DNA from: Gallionellales bacterium RIFCSPLOWO2_02_FULL_59_110
GTDB taxonomy: Bacteria > Pseudomonadota > Gammaproteobacteria > Burkholderiales > Gallionellaceae
DNA: 48,416 nt
Reading direction: 5' to 3'
Assembly: GCA_001801215.1 (NCBI GenBank)
Contig: MGXA01000096.1
Coordinates: 1 to 48,416, forward strand
A program made the translations under genes and the position numbers. The notes under the pieces were generated by a model. The model was given only the letters and a program-made list of their open reading frames with translations. It ran no database searches and had not been told where the DNA came from. Positions 37,092 to 45,727 of the stretch are shown piece after piece; position 1 is the first letter of the stretch, and each line of letters begins with the position of its first letter.

Positions 37092-38339
37092 TCAAACATG
37101 GCGCAGCGCGCTGATAGGATCCATGCGCGAAGCCTTCCAGGCCGGTTGCAGGCTGGCGAGCACCGCGACGGCGACCACCATCGCGGCGATGGCCAGTACA
37201 TCCCCGGCGGCGATAGTCGGCGCCATCACCAGGTTCTGCTGCTGACCGAAGGCGAAGGTCGGGCTCCAGACATTGATGCCGAAGATCGCGGCGAGGCTGA
37301 AGATAATTCCCGCCGCCGTGCCGACGACGCCGAGCATCAGCCCCTCGGCGAGGAACAGCGAGAGGATGCGGCCCGGCGGCGTGCCGATGGCAGCGATGGT
37401 GCCGATCTCGCGGATGCGCTCGAACACCGCCATCATCATCACGTTCATCACGCTCACCAGCACGATGGAGACCAGCATGATCTTGATGAACAGGGTCATC
37501 AGGTCGATCATGCGCGCCAGGTTGGCAAAGGGCGACAGCTCCGCCCAGGTATGGACTTCGATGGTCTGCTTGCCTTCCTTGTTGGTCGATTCGCCGAGCG
37601 TCTGCTTGAACTGTTTGTCGGCCTGGCCCAGCCGCGAGAAGTCTTTCAGCCGGACGGCGACCTCGCTGATCTCGGCGTCAGACATGCGCAGCAGCGCCCG
37701 TGCATCGTCGATGTGCATGTAGCCGTCGCGCCCGCCGGGGCCGGTGACGCCCTCGAGGATGCCCTGCACAACGAAGGTCTTGCCGTTCACCGAGCCGTCG
37801 CGGTTGGTCGCCACCACGACCACCGTGTCGCCGACCTTGGTGTTCATGCCGCGCGCCAGCAGCACTGGAATGAGGATATTCCCGCGTTCGACCAGCGGTT
37901 TCGCCTTGTCACCCTCGATCAGACGACCGGGCAATAGCGGCACTGTCGCGGCTTCGCGCGCAGGATCGATGCCGTTGATGCGGATGCTGGTGGTCTCGGC
38001 GAAGTTGCTGAACATGCCGCCAAACTTGATGCGTGGCGACCATGTTTCGACCAGCGGGTTCGCCTTCAGCGCTTCTTCGGTCTTTGCCACCATGGCAGCC
38101 GACATGTTGAGATTGAGCGGCAGGTTGTCGATGGAGGCGACATAACCCTTGCGATGCACTTGCAGGTGGCCCAGCACCGAATCGGTGAACTGTCCCACCA
38201 TCATAGCCTTGAAGGAACCGGCGACGGCGACGAACAGCAGCACCGCAACCATGCCGATGACGATCAGCAGCAAGGTCAGCAGGGTGCGGCGGCGGTAGCG
38301 CAGCAGGTTGCGGCTGGCGATGGCGAGAACGTCAAGCAT
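37092..38339 (-). CDS. FtsX/MacB-type ABC transporter permease
   Basis: 415 residues with the LolC/E-MacB layout. One N-terminal TM helix (TLLTLLLIVIGMVAVLLFVA) is followed by a ~230-residue periplasmic domain and then three TM helices from about residue 285 (IMLVSIVLVSVMNVMMMAVF). The motif RIREIGTIAAIGTPPGRI is the cytoplasmic coupling segment. It ends PAWKASRMDPISALRHV, as FtsX-domain proteins typically do. Its start overlaps the end of the ATPase gene by 8 bp. Such exporters extract lipoproteins or lipids from the inner membrane. Confidence 0.92.
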   Translation of the reverse strand: MLDVLAIASRNLLRYRRRTLLTLLLIVIGMVAVLLFVAVAGSFKAMMVGQFTDSVLGHLQVHRKGYVASIDNLPLNLNMSAAMVAKTEEALKANPLVETWSPRIKFGGMFSNFAETTSIRINGIDPAREAATVPLLPGRLIEGDKAKPLVERGNILIPVLLARGMNTKVGDTVVVVATNRDGSVNGKTFVVQGILEGVTGPGGRDGYMHIDDARALLRMSDAEISEVAVRLKDFSRLGQADKQFKQTLGESTNKEGKQTIEVHTWAELSPFANLARMIDLMTLFIKIMLVSIVLVSVMNVMMMAVFERIREIGTIAAIGTPPGRILSLFLAEGLMLGVVGTAAGIIFSLAAIFGINVWSPTFAFGQQQNLVMAPTIAAGDVLAIAAMVVAVAVLASLQPAWKASRMDPISALRHV

Positions 38340-39027
38340 GGTTGCTCTCCTTTTCGTTTTGCAGGCGGCCGTCTTCCAGCGTGAAAATGGTTTCCGCCTC
38401 GCCCATGATCTTCGGATCGTGGGTGGAGAAGACGAAGGTGGTGCCGAATTCGTCGCGCATCTTCTTCATCAATTGCAGCACGCGATACGCCGTGTCGTGA
38501 TCGAGATTGGCGGTGGGCTCGTCGGCCAGCACCAGCTTCGGCTGGCTCACCAGCGCGCGGGCGATGGCGACGCGCTGCTTCTGTCCGCCGGAAAGCTGGT
38601 CAGGCCGCTTGTCTGCCTGATCAGCCATGCCCACTGCCTCCAGCAGGCGCAGCACCTGCGCGCGGCGTTTTTCCAGCGGCCACTTCTGCACCATGCGCAG
38701 CGGATATTCGACGTTCTCGTAAACGGTGAGCACGGGAATCAGGTTGAAATCCTGGAACACGAAGCCGATATGTTCGCCGCGAAACGTCGCGCCGCTGCGC
38801 GGGTCGAGCGTGGCGACATCGGTATCCAGCACGGCCAGCTTGCCCGAAGACGGGTGATCGAGGCAGCCGATCATATTGAGCAGCGTGCTCTTGCCGCTCC
38901 CCGATGGCCCGACGAAGGCGACAAAAGACGAAGGCTCGATGGAGAAGTCCACTCCCTTCAGCGCCTGTACCTCCACATCGCCCATCCGGTAAGTCTTTAC
39001 CAGTTGTTCCGCGCGTACCAGACTCAT
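38332..39027 (-). CDS. LolD/MacB-type ABC transporter ATPase
   Basis: 231 residues. Walker [10 protein letters not shown] at 40-48, Q-loop [14 protein letters not shown], signature [15 protein letters not shown], Walker B LVLADEPT and switch His in STHDP. The D-loop reads ANLD. This matches the LolD/FtsE/MacB clade that partners FtsX-type permeases. It is followed by the permease with an 8-bp overlap. Confidence 0.94.
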   Translation of the reverse strand: MSLVRAEQLVKTYRMGDVEVQALKGVDFSIEPSSFVAFVGPSGSGKSTLLNMIGCLDHPSSGKLAVLDTDVATLDPRSGATFRGEHIGFVFQDFNLIPVLTVYENVEYPLRMVQKWPLEKRRAQVLRLLEAVGMADQADKRPDQLSGGQKQRVAIARALVSQPKLVLADEPTANLDHDTAYRVLQLMKKMRDEFGTTFVFSTHDPKIMGEAETIFTLEDGRLQNEKESNHA

Positions 39028-39044
39028 GATGTGGCTCCTTTTGT

Positions 39045-39161
39045 CTAGGGAAACGCAGATTTATTCGGTTTTGTCGTTCCCGCGTAGGCGGGAACCCAGT
39101 CAAATCAAGCATCTGGATCTCCGCCTTCGCGGGGATGACGAATTAACCTGCGTTTCCCTAG
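39045..39161 (+). repeat. 117-bp element with perfect 14-bp terminal inverted repeats
   Basis: Outer ends CTAGGGAAACGCAG and CTGCGTTTCCCTAG are exact inverted repeats. Inside is the common pair GTCGTTCCCGCGTAGGCGG / CCGCCTTCGCGGGGATGAC (39073-39139). The structure is MITE-like. It lies between the ALDC-like gene and the ABC ATPase gene. Confidence 0.85.
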
Positions 39162-39217
39162 CTAATGTCGATCCATCCGATTTGAAATGAATTCCACCTT
39201 CGCACTGTAGCTCAATC

Positions 39218-39973
39218 TCAAGGTTTCGGCAGATGAAGCGTCATACCGGCGCCGAGCGTGATGTTATCAATATGGCCTGTCATCTTGTCGGCATGTGAGA
39301 CAAAGTGCAAGTGAATCGCGTTCTTCAAGCCGCTATCGCGCTTGATTGCCGGTGCATATTCGGCAATGAACACGCCCAGATGATGTTCGGAATAGAACCC
39401 GATGATGTCGACAGGTTCATTGTTGGTCACATAGGGTTCCTTGGATTTTACAAACAATTCTCTGGTAATGGTTTTGCCCTCGGTGCGGTCAACATTGATG
39501 TGCCATTTGATTTCTGCCGGTATTCCAGAAAGCCGGAAAGGGAAGGGCTTGCCTGTATCGATACCAGCCGCGCCCGCTTGAGTTTTTACGAAGTTTTGCA
39601 GATCGACATAGCTCTTTACGGTCTCTGGAATGGGGATGTTCTGCCACTGCGCCTGCTCGGTCCAAACCAGGAAAAATGCGCTGTGGTCATGGGATTGTTC
39701 AACTACTTTCCCGCTCTGCCGTACTTTGCTCACATAGGGTTTCCCGTCAAAAATGGTGATTTCCCCATCGAGTCCCTCAACCGGGCCAATACCATATAGC
39801 CCTGGCCGCCCCGCCAGGGATTTCAGCGACATGACCCGCTCGGCCTTGCCTTTGGTGAAAATATCTTTCTGGGCGCCGATGTACTCGACAAAGCCTTCTT
39901 TGGTCGAGGCGAGGCCGATCGTAGTGCATGCGGCGACCATGCAGACGCCAAAAATTGCGAAGTGTTTTTTCAT
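39218..39973 (-). CDS. Exported acetolactate-decarboxylase-like protein
   Basis: About 251 residues from ATG 39973. The N-terminus MKKHFAIFGVCMVAACTTIG looks like a signal peptide and may be a lipoprotein signal (VAAC). The mature part follows alpha-acetolactate decarboxylase: VEGLDGEITIFDGKPYV near the start and, close to the end, IHLHFVSHADKMTGHIDN. That last segment keeps the three metal-binding histidines (HLH...GH). An exported member next to an ABC export system is unusual, so the substrate may differ. The open frame begins at 40027. A Crp-type palindrome lies 80 bp upstream. Confidence 0.72.
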   Translation of the reverse strand: MKKHFAIFGVCMVAACTTIGLASTKEGFVEYIGAQKDIFTKGKAERVMSLKSLAGRPGLYGIGPVEGLDGEITIFDGKPYVSKVRQSGKVVEQSHDHSAFFLVWTEQAQWQNIPIPETVKSYVDLQNFVKTQAGAAGIDTGKPFPFRLSGIPAEIKWHINVDRTEGKTITRELFVKSKEPYVTNNEPVDIIGFYSEHHLGVFIAEYAPAIKRDSGLKNAIHLHFVSHADKMTGHIDNITLGAGMTLHLPKP

Positions 39974-40052
39974 GATGATTGTTTTCTCCATTATTGGTCG
40001 CACCATCAACAAAGATGAGCCGATCACTATAGACTGGCACTCCGAGGTAGAG

Positions 40053-40068
40053 TATGACTGAAATCATA
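40053..40068. promoter_or_regulatory. Candidate Crp/Fnr-family operator
   Basis: TATGA-N6-TCATA has the geometry of a Crp-type site (TGTGA-N6-TCACA). It is repeated exactly at 34844-34859. It lies upstream of the ALDC-like gene here and of the cytochrome c' gene there, directly next to a Crp/Fnr-family regulator gene. Binding by that regulator is inference. Confidence 0.5.
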
Positions 40069-40099
40069 CTGGCGAGCCGGGCTGTCGCTGCAACAGGAT
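40053..40099. repeat. 47-bp direct repeat, copy 1, with palindromic operator
   Basis: Copy overlapping the end of the Crp/Fnr gene. The palindrome TATGACTGAAATCATA spans 40053-40068 and includes the regulator's stop codon (40064-40066). Partner of 34844-34890. Confidence 0.85.
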
Positions 40100-40678
40100 C
40101 AGTGTTTGTCCCTGCCGTTGCAATATGCCTTCCTGTTCCATTTCAGCCAGGGTGCGATAAAGCGCTTCGTGGCTTGCTCCCAGCTCCGTCGCCCAGCGGA
40201 TAATGGGCTGATTCAGTTCGACGCGCCCATCTTTACCATGATCCACCAGGTAGTGGATGATGCGCATGCGCAGGCTTTTCAGGCCGAGCCGCTCTTGGGC
40301 GGCTCGTTGCCGGCGAAGGTTCCGTGACAGCGTGGCGATCCATTCCATGGCGAAATTGGGGTCGTTGGCCAGGCAGTGGCGCAGGGCTGCGGCGGGCAAT
40401 TGCAGGCAACGCCCGGAACGGGTGCAGATCGCATCGCAATGGTAGCGGGAGCCGAACAGGCTGGCTTCGGCGAAGAAATCACCTTCACGAGCGCGGTGCA
40501 GGACAATTTCGGCACCCTCCGGCGAGAAGCGTGTCAGGCAAACATCTCCCTCCAGCACGCGATACACGGCTGCTACTTCGTCACCCATGCGGAAGATACG
40601 CTGCCCTTTGCACATATCCATGGGGCGCGCCGCCAGTCGAAGTGCTTCAGGGGATTGTTCTATCCAATCTTCGTTCAA
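40064..40678 (-). CDS. Crp/Fnr family transcriptional regulator
   Basis: 204 residues. The N-terminal cyclic-nucleotide-binding-like jelly roll (QRIFRMGDEVAAVYRVLEGD, GDFFAEASLFG) is followed by a dimerisation helix and a winged helix-turn-helix (IIRWATELGASHEALYRTL; ILQRQGQTLILLQ). Cysteines in DMCKGQ, DVCLTR, YHCDAICTRSGRC and RHCLAND do not follow the Fnr iron-sulfur spacing. The arginine/serine cAMP pocket of true Crp is not evident either, so the effector is unknown. Start TTG 40678 is chosen for its GGAGAG seven bases upstream; ATG 40744 in the same frame is an alternative. Confidence 0.85.
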   Translation of the reverse strand: MNEDWIEQSPEALRLAARPMDMCKGQRIFRMGDEVAAVYRVLEGDVCLTRFSPEGAEIVLHRAREGDFFAEASLFGSRYHCDAICTRSGRCLQLPAAALRHCLANDPNFAMEWIATLSRNLRRQRAAQERLGLKSLRMRIIHYLVDHGKDGRVELNQPIIRWATELGASHEALYRTLAEMEQEGILQRQGQTLILLQRQPGSPV

Positions 40679-40869
40679 GATTGCTCTCCATGTAATTTGC
40701 GCATTGGAAAATACCACGCGGTCGTCACCTTCTTGGTATCGCATCGTGTCCGGCCTGGCCGTGCTGGCAAACGGATATATAGCGGCATGGTGAATTGATT
40801 GCGGCGTAATGGCAACACCGATAAAAGAGCCGCCGTAATTTCCGGCGGCTCTTTGTTTGCACTGCAACT

Positions 40870-43146
40870 TTAGAACTTCAGGGTTGCGCCGACATAAACC
40901 GAGCGGCCCATGCCCGGAACCGGGATACCCCAGGGTATGAGGCCTGCTACCGGGGGCATGGTCTTGCCCTGACCGGTATATGCCCCGCCCAACGGATCGT
41001 TGTAAAACTTGTCCAGGACGTTTTCGATGCCCATATCGAAACGGAATTGCTTCCATTCATAGCTGCTGCGCAGATTGAGTAGGCCATAACCTGCTGTTCG
41101 CAGTTCGTTGCGGGTGCTGGACACATCCTTCTTGGCATCGACCAGTTCCACTTCGGCGGTGTTGGTCCATCCGGCGAGGCGCTGAACCACGGCAAATTTT
41201 GCGTTCAGCGGCATGATGTTGTAGAGGTTGTCGCCGGTCGTCTCATTCTTGCCGTCCACATGGCTGACTACGCCCGTTGCGGTAAAGCTGCCATAGCCGC
41301 CGGTTTCCGCCAGAGGCATGCGACCGGAAATGTCCAGCCCGTAGAGGCGCGCGCGCTGGTTGACGAACTGGAGAAAGACGAAGCCGTCGGTCCTGGTCAG
41401 GTTTGCGGCATTGCACACGCCGGCCCCGGTGAAGCAACGCATGGCGTCGATGTAATCCTCTACCCGGGTGTAATAGGGCGTCACTTTCACGTTCCAGCCT
41501 TCCGCTGCGGCATCGTGCCAGTCGGCGGTGGCGCTCAGGGTATGCCCCACTTCCGGTTGCAGATCCAGGTTGCCGACGTAGCCGTTGCCGTCGCCGGCCA
41601 TGTTGATCATGTTCATGGCCATGCCGCCTTTCGACCAGGTGTAACGCTCGTAGAGGTTGGGCGAACGGGTCTTGCGGGCAAAGCCGAACTCGTAGGCCTG
41701 CGTGGGGGAGGGGGTGTAACGGGCCAGTGCGGTCAGGTCGGTGTTGTCGTCGCTCTTGTTGCGGTCGGCGTCATTGAAGGCTTTCGCATCTGCCGCGTAG
41801 CCTGCGCCATACCCCTGCACGGCGCCCGCATTCATGTCGACCTTCTCGTAACGCAGCCCGAACTGGGTCTGCCACCGCGCGCTCCACGCGGCCTCCCATT
41901 CGCCGAACAGGGCGAGACGGTCGCGTTCGCCGTTGTTGATATTCCAGAAGACGTTGGGCCACATCCCCTTGCCGGACGGGTCCCACCAGTCGTTCAGTCG
42001 GTAGCGCTGGGTTTCGCCGCCGACACGGAGCAGGTCGCGGGCAGACAGCAAGATGTCCGCCTTGACGACCGCGCCGGTGTTCCGGCCCTCGGTATCCATC
42101 GGCATGCCCGCCGCGCAGCTGGTGCCGACGGCGAGATAGTCGGCGCACGGCACGCCATCGAACTTCGTATCGGTCGGGGCCCCTTTGCCGTACCAGTAGA
42201 GCTTGTCGTCGAAGAACTGCATCTTGTGCCGGGTATTTTCGTGATAGGCGCGCGCTTCGAGCCCGCCCCAGCCGTATTGGCCGGTATAGCGCAAGTTGAA
42301 CTGCTCGCTGTCGTTGCCGGTCATGTCCATGCGCTGGTTCGGCCAACCCTGGTATGGGATGTCCTGCACGCCCAGCTTCAGCTCGACCATGTGGTTCTGA
42401 TTGCGCAGCGCAAATGCGAGGGATTGGTTCGTCGATTTGTACATTGAGGAGCCGACCTCGTCGCCAGCCAGCCAGTTTCTGCCTGCCGCTGCCGGCCCCG
42501 CCGCCTTGAAATCCCCGCCGGCCTTGTAATCGTCGGCCTCGGTGGTGGAGCCGCTGTACGTCACGCTCAATCGTTCGGTTGCGATTGTGGCCGAAAGATT
42601 GCCACCGTGCGCATCGCCGTTGCTGCGATAAAAAGCGCCTGCTTGCCCTTTGAGCAAGGTCTCGTCATGTGCGGCAAACTCCGGCGCGGCGGATTCCACC
42701 ATGATCGTGCCGCCGATGCTGTCGCCGCCGACGCTGACCGGCGCGATGCCGGCAAACACCCTGACGCTGCCGACATTGGAGGGGTCGATATAAGAAAGCG
42801 GCGGGTTCATGTGGTTGCCGCAGGCGGAAATCAGATCCATGCCATCGACCTTGGTGCGGATGCGGTCGTCCGCCAGGCCGTGTATCGCCGGCAGGCTGGA
42901 TACGCCGCCCGCCCCGTATAGGCTGACGCCCGGCTGCCCTTCGAGCAGCTTTGCCGTGTCGCTGGTGGCGGCGCGCTGACGGGCGATGTCGATGCCGCCG
43001 AGAGCCGAATTGCTCTTGGCAGGCAGGGGCCGGATTTTATTGCCGACGACCTCGACATCGGGCAAGGCGGTTTCGGCGGCCTCCGCCGCAAACGCGCCGG
43101 GCGCAAAGGCCAGGGCGATACAGATGGTGATACGCTTGAGTTGCAT
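40870..43146 (-). CDS. TonB-dependent copper receptor (OprC/NosA-like)
   Basis: 758 residues: signal peptide (MQLKRITICIALAFAPGAFA), plug domain and 22-strand-type barrel ending in Phe (YVGATLKF). The plug carries C109-x3-M113 (SACGNHMNPP) and the barrel has H307-x-M309 (TRHKMQFF). CxxxM with HxM is the methionine/cysteine copper site known from OprC. LADDRIRTKVDGMDL and GGDSIGGTIMVES are plug landmarks. Probable role is copper uptake across the outer membrane. GGAG precedes ATG 43146. Confidence 0.9.
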   Translation of the reverse strand: MQLKRITICIALAFAPGAFAAEAAETALPDVEVVGNKIRPLPAKSNSALGGIDIARQRAATSDTAKLLEGQPGVSLYGAGGVSSLPAIHGLADDRIRTKVDGMDLISACGNHMNPPLSYIDPSNVGSVRVFAGIAPVSVGGDSIGGTIMVESAAPEFAAHDETLLKGQAGAFYRSNGDAHGGNLSATIATERLSVTYSGSTTEADDYKAGGDFKAAGPAAAGRNWLAGDEVGSSMYKSTNQSLAFALRNQNHMVELKLGVQDIPYQGWPNQRMDMTGNDSEQFNLRYTGQYGWGGLEARAYHENTRHKMQFFDDKLYWYGKGAPTDTKFDGVPCADYLAVGTSCAAGMPMDTEGRNTGAVVKADILLSARDLLRVGGETQRYRLNDWWDPSGKGMWPNVFWNINNGERDRLALFGEWEAAWSARWQTQFGLRYEKVDMNAGAVQGYGAGYAADAKAFNDADRNKSDDNTDLTALARYTPSPTQAYEFGFARKTRSPNLYERYTWSKGGMAMNMINMAGDGNGYVGNLDLQPEVGHTLSATADWHDAAAEGWNVKVTPYYTRVEDYIDAMRCFTGAGVCNAANLTRTDGFVFLQFVNQRARLYGLDISGRMPLAETGGYGSFTATGVVSHVDGKNETTGDNLYNIMPLNAKFAVVQRLAGWTNTAEVELVDAKKDVSSTRNELRTAGYGLLNLRSSYEWKQFRFDMGIENVLDKFYNDPLGGAYTGQGKTMPPVAGLIPWGIPVPGMGRSVYVGATLKF

Positions 43147-43330
43147 TGCTCTTCTCCATGTAAAAAATGTGCGGCGATTATCGATGCAATGACTTTGCCT
43201 GGGAATGTGGCATATTGCCGCGCGTCAGAATGTCGCATCCCCCGTACTTGCCGGTTTTGTCTGGCACGCGCAAAAAAATCATTCCGTGTCATAATTGCGG
43301 CGAACGATTACTCATAAGGAGATTTACAAC

Positions 43331-43603
43331 ATGGCGAGAATGGTGCAATGCGTAAAACTGGGGCGCGAGGCAGAAGGGCTGGATCGCACGGTTTATCCCG
43401 GCCCGCTGGGCCAGCGAATTTTTGAGAATGTATCCAAGGAAGCCTGGCAGGGCTGGATCAGGTTCCAGACCATGCTGGTGAACGAAAACCGCCTCAATCT
43501 CGCCGACGCGACGGCGCGCAAATACCTCGCCGCGCAAATGGAGAATTATTTCTTTGGCGAAGGGGCGCAGATGCCGCAAGGGTACGTGCCGCCCAAAAGC
43601 TGA
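43331..43603 (+). CDS. yggX: Fe(2+)-trafficking / oxidative damage protection protein
   Basis: 90 residues with the conserved start [18 protein letters not shown] (Cys7), then [18 protein letters not shown] and NYFFGEG. YggX protects iron-sulfur clusters and limits free iron damage. Start ATG 43331 with AAGGAG nine bases upstream. Confidence 0.96.
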   Translation: MARMVQCVKLGREAEGLDRTVYPGPLGQRIFENVSKEAWQGWIRFQTMLVNENRLNLADATARKYLAAQMENYFFGEGAQMPQGYVPPKS

Positions 43604-43614
43604 CCGCGCCCGCC

Positions 43615-45696
43615 TTGGCAAAGAAATACGTCCCGCAGCAATTCCTGAACCGCGAACTCGGCCAGCTCGAGTTCAACCGGCGTGTGCTGGCGCAGGCCGA
43701 AGACGCGACAGTGCCGTTGTTGGAACGGTTGAAATACCTGTGCATCGTCAGCAGCAATCTCGACGAATTCTTCGAAATCCGCGTGGCGGGACTGAAAGAA
43801 CAAATCAAGTTGGGCAGCGTTGCCGCAGGCGCGGACGGCATGACCGCCAGACAGACGCTCAAGCTGGTGCGCGAACAGGCGCACCAGCTTATCGAGCGGC
43901 AATACCAGTTGTTCGATACCGACATCGTTCCTGCACTCGCCACGCAAGGCATCCGTTTTTTGCGCCGCACCCAGTGGAATGAAACGCAGCAGGCCTGGGT
44001 CAGGGATTTTTTCCTGCGCGAAGTGATGCCGGTGCTGACCCCGATCGGGCTCGATCCGGCGCACCCCTTTCCGCGCGTGCTCAACAAGAGCCTGAATTTC
44101 ACCGTGGAGCTGCAAGGCAAGGACGCCTTCGGGCGCAACCAGGCGCGCGCCATCGTGCAGGCGCCGCGCGTGCTGCCGCGCACCATCCCGATACCGCCGG
44201 AAATCGGCGGCTGCGCGCACGGCTTTGTGTTCCTCTCTTCTATCCTGCACGCGCATGTCGGCGAGCTGTTTTCCGGTATGGAGGTGCTAGGCTGCTACCA
44301 GTTCCGCGTGACGCGCAACAGCAACCTGTTCGTCGATGAAGAGGAAATGAAAAACCTGCGCCTCACCCTGCAAGGCGAACTGCCGCAACGCCACTTCGGC
44401 GATGCGGTGCGCCTGGAGATCGCCGACACATGCCCGCCGCATATCTCCGAATTGTTGCTCAAGGAATTCGGCCTTGCTCCGGAAGATTTATACCGCGTGC
44501 ACGGCCCGGTGAATCTGGTGCGTCTGATGGAAATCCCCAATCTGGTGGCGCGCGACGACCTGAAGTTTCCCGTCTTTGCGCCCGGCGTGCCGACGGTGAT
44601 CCAGAAAAAGGGCGCCGACATGTTCAAGGCGATCCGCAAAAGCGACATTCTGCTGCACCACCCTTTTCAATCCTTCAAGCCGGTGATCGATTTCATCCAG
44701 CAGGCCGCCAGCGACCCGGGCGTGGTCGCGATCAAACAGACCGTATATCGCACCGGCGCAGACTCCGCGCTGATGGAAGCGCTGATCGGCGCGGCGCAGC
44801 GCGGCAAGGAAGTGACGGTGGTGGTGGAACTGCTGGCGCGCTTCGATGAAGAAGCCAACATCAATTGGGCGACCCGCCTCGAGCAGGTGGGCGCGCACGT
44901 CGTGTACGGTGTGGTCGGGCACAAGACGCATGCCAAGATGCTGATGGTGGTGCGCCGCGAGGACGGCAGGCTGCGCCGCTACGTGCATCTGGGCACCGGC
45001 AACTACCATCCGCGCACCGCGCGGCTCTATACCGATTTCGGCCTGTTCACCTGCAACGAGGAGGTTTGCGCGGACGTGAACGAGGTGTTCGGCCAGCTCA
45101 CCAGCCTCGGCAAGGCGCGCAAGCTGAACCACCTGTGGCAATCGCCGTTCTCGCTGCACAGCGAAGTGCTGCGGGCGATCCAGAACGAAACCCGTCTCGC
45201 CGGGGCCGGCAAGCGCGCCCACATCATTGCCAAGATGAACGCATTGCTGGAACCGGAAACCATCAACGCGCTTTACGAAGCCTCGCTGGCGGGCGTCAAA
45301 ATCGACCTTATCGTGCGCGGCGTATGCGCGTTGCGCCCCGGCGTGAAGGGGCTGTCGGAAAATATCCGGGTGCGTTCGGTGATTGGGCGTTTCCTCGAGC
45401 ACACGCGCATTTTTTATTTCCGCAACGACCTGAAACACGACGTGTATCTGGCCAGCGCTGACTGGATGGATAGGAACTTCTTCCGCCGCATCGAGGTGTG
45501 CTTTCCGCTGCTCGAAAAGAAGCTCAAGAAACGCGTGATCGACGAAGGGCTGAAGGTTTATTTGCAGGACAACTGCCAGGCGTGGGATATGGATGGCGAC
45601 GGGCATTACCGGCGCAAAAAAGCCAGCCGCGCCGCGCAGAAATGCGCACAAATCGAGTTGCTCAAACAGCTCGCCAGTTCAACGCGGGCGGTGTAA
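43615..45696 (+). CDS. ppk: Polyphosphate kinase 1
   Basis: 693 residues, full length. It reversibly builds polyphosphate from ATP. The N domain (NRELGQLEFNRRVL; SSNLDEFFEIRVAG) is followed by the head and two PLD-like catalytic domains. The catalytic histidine is H436 in GHKTHAKML; a second conserved His is near 465 in GTGNYHPRTARLYTDFG. Start TTG 43615 lies 11 bp after yggX; no nearby ATG keeps the conserved N-terminus. Confidence 0.97.
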   Translation: MAKKYVPQQFLNRELGQLEFNRRVLAQAEDATVPLLERLKYLCIVSSNLDEFFEIRVAGLKEQIKLGSVAAGADGMTARQTLKLVREQAHQLIERQYQLFDTDIVPALATQGIRFLRRTQWNETQQAWVRDFFLREVMPVLTPIGLDPAHPFPRVLNKSLNFTVELQGKDAFGRNQARAIVQAPRVLPRTIPIPPEIGGCAHGFVFLSSILHAHVGELFSGMEVLGCYQFRVTRNSNLFVDEEEMKNLRLTLQGELPQRHFGDAVRLEIADTCPPHISELLLKEFGLAPEDLYRVHGPVNLVRLMEIPNLVARDDLKFPVFAPGVPTVIQKKGADMFKAIRKSDILLHHPFQSFKPVIDFIQQAASDPGVVAIKQTVYRTGADSALMEALIGAAQRGKEVTVVVELLARFDEEANINWATRLEQVGAHVVYGVVGHKTHAKMLMVVRREDGRLRRYVHLGTGNYHPRTARLYTDFGLFTCNEEVCADVNEVFGQLTSLGKARKLNHLWQSPFSLHSEVLRAIQNETRLAGAGKRAHIIAKMNALLEPETINALYEASLAGVKIDLIVRGVCALRPGVKGLSENIRVRSVIGRFLEHTRIFYFRNDLKHDVYLASADWMDRNFFRRIEVCFPLLEKKLKKRVIDEGLKVYLQDNCQAWDMDGDGHYRRKKASRAAQKCAQIELLKQLASSTRAV

Positions 45697-45727
45697 ACAG
45701 GCAATCCGGCGAAGTATCCGGTAGGCG

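Noticed and set aside
43201-43330. CATAAT upstream of yggX considered as a promoter -10
   Set aside because: The only TTGTCT-like -35 lies 27 bp away, too far for a standard promoter; left unannotated.
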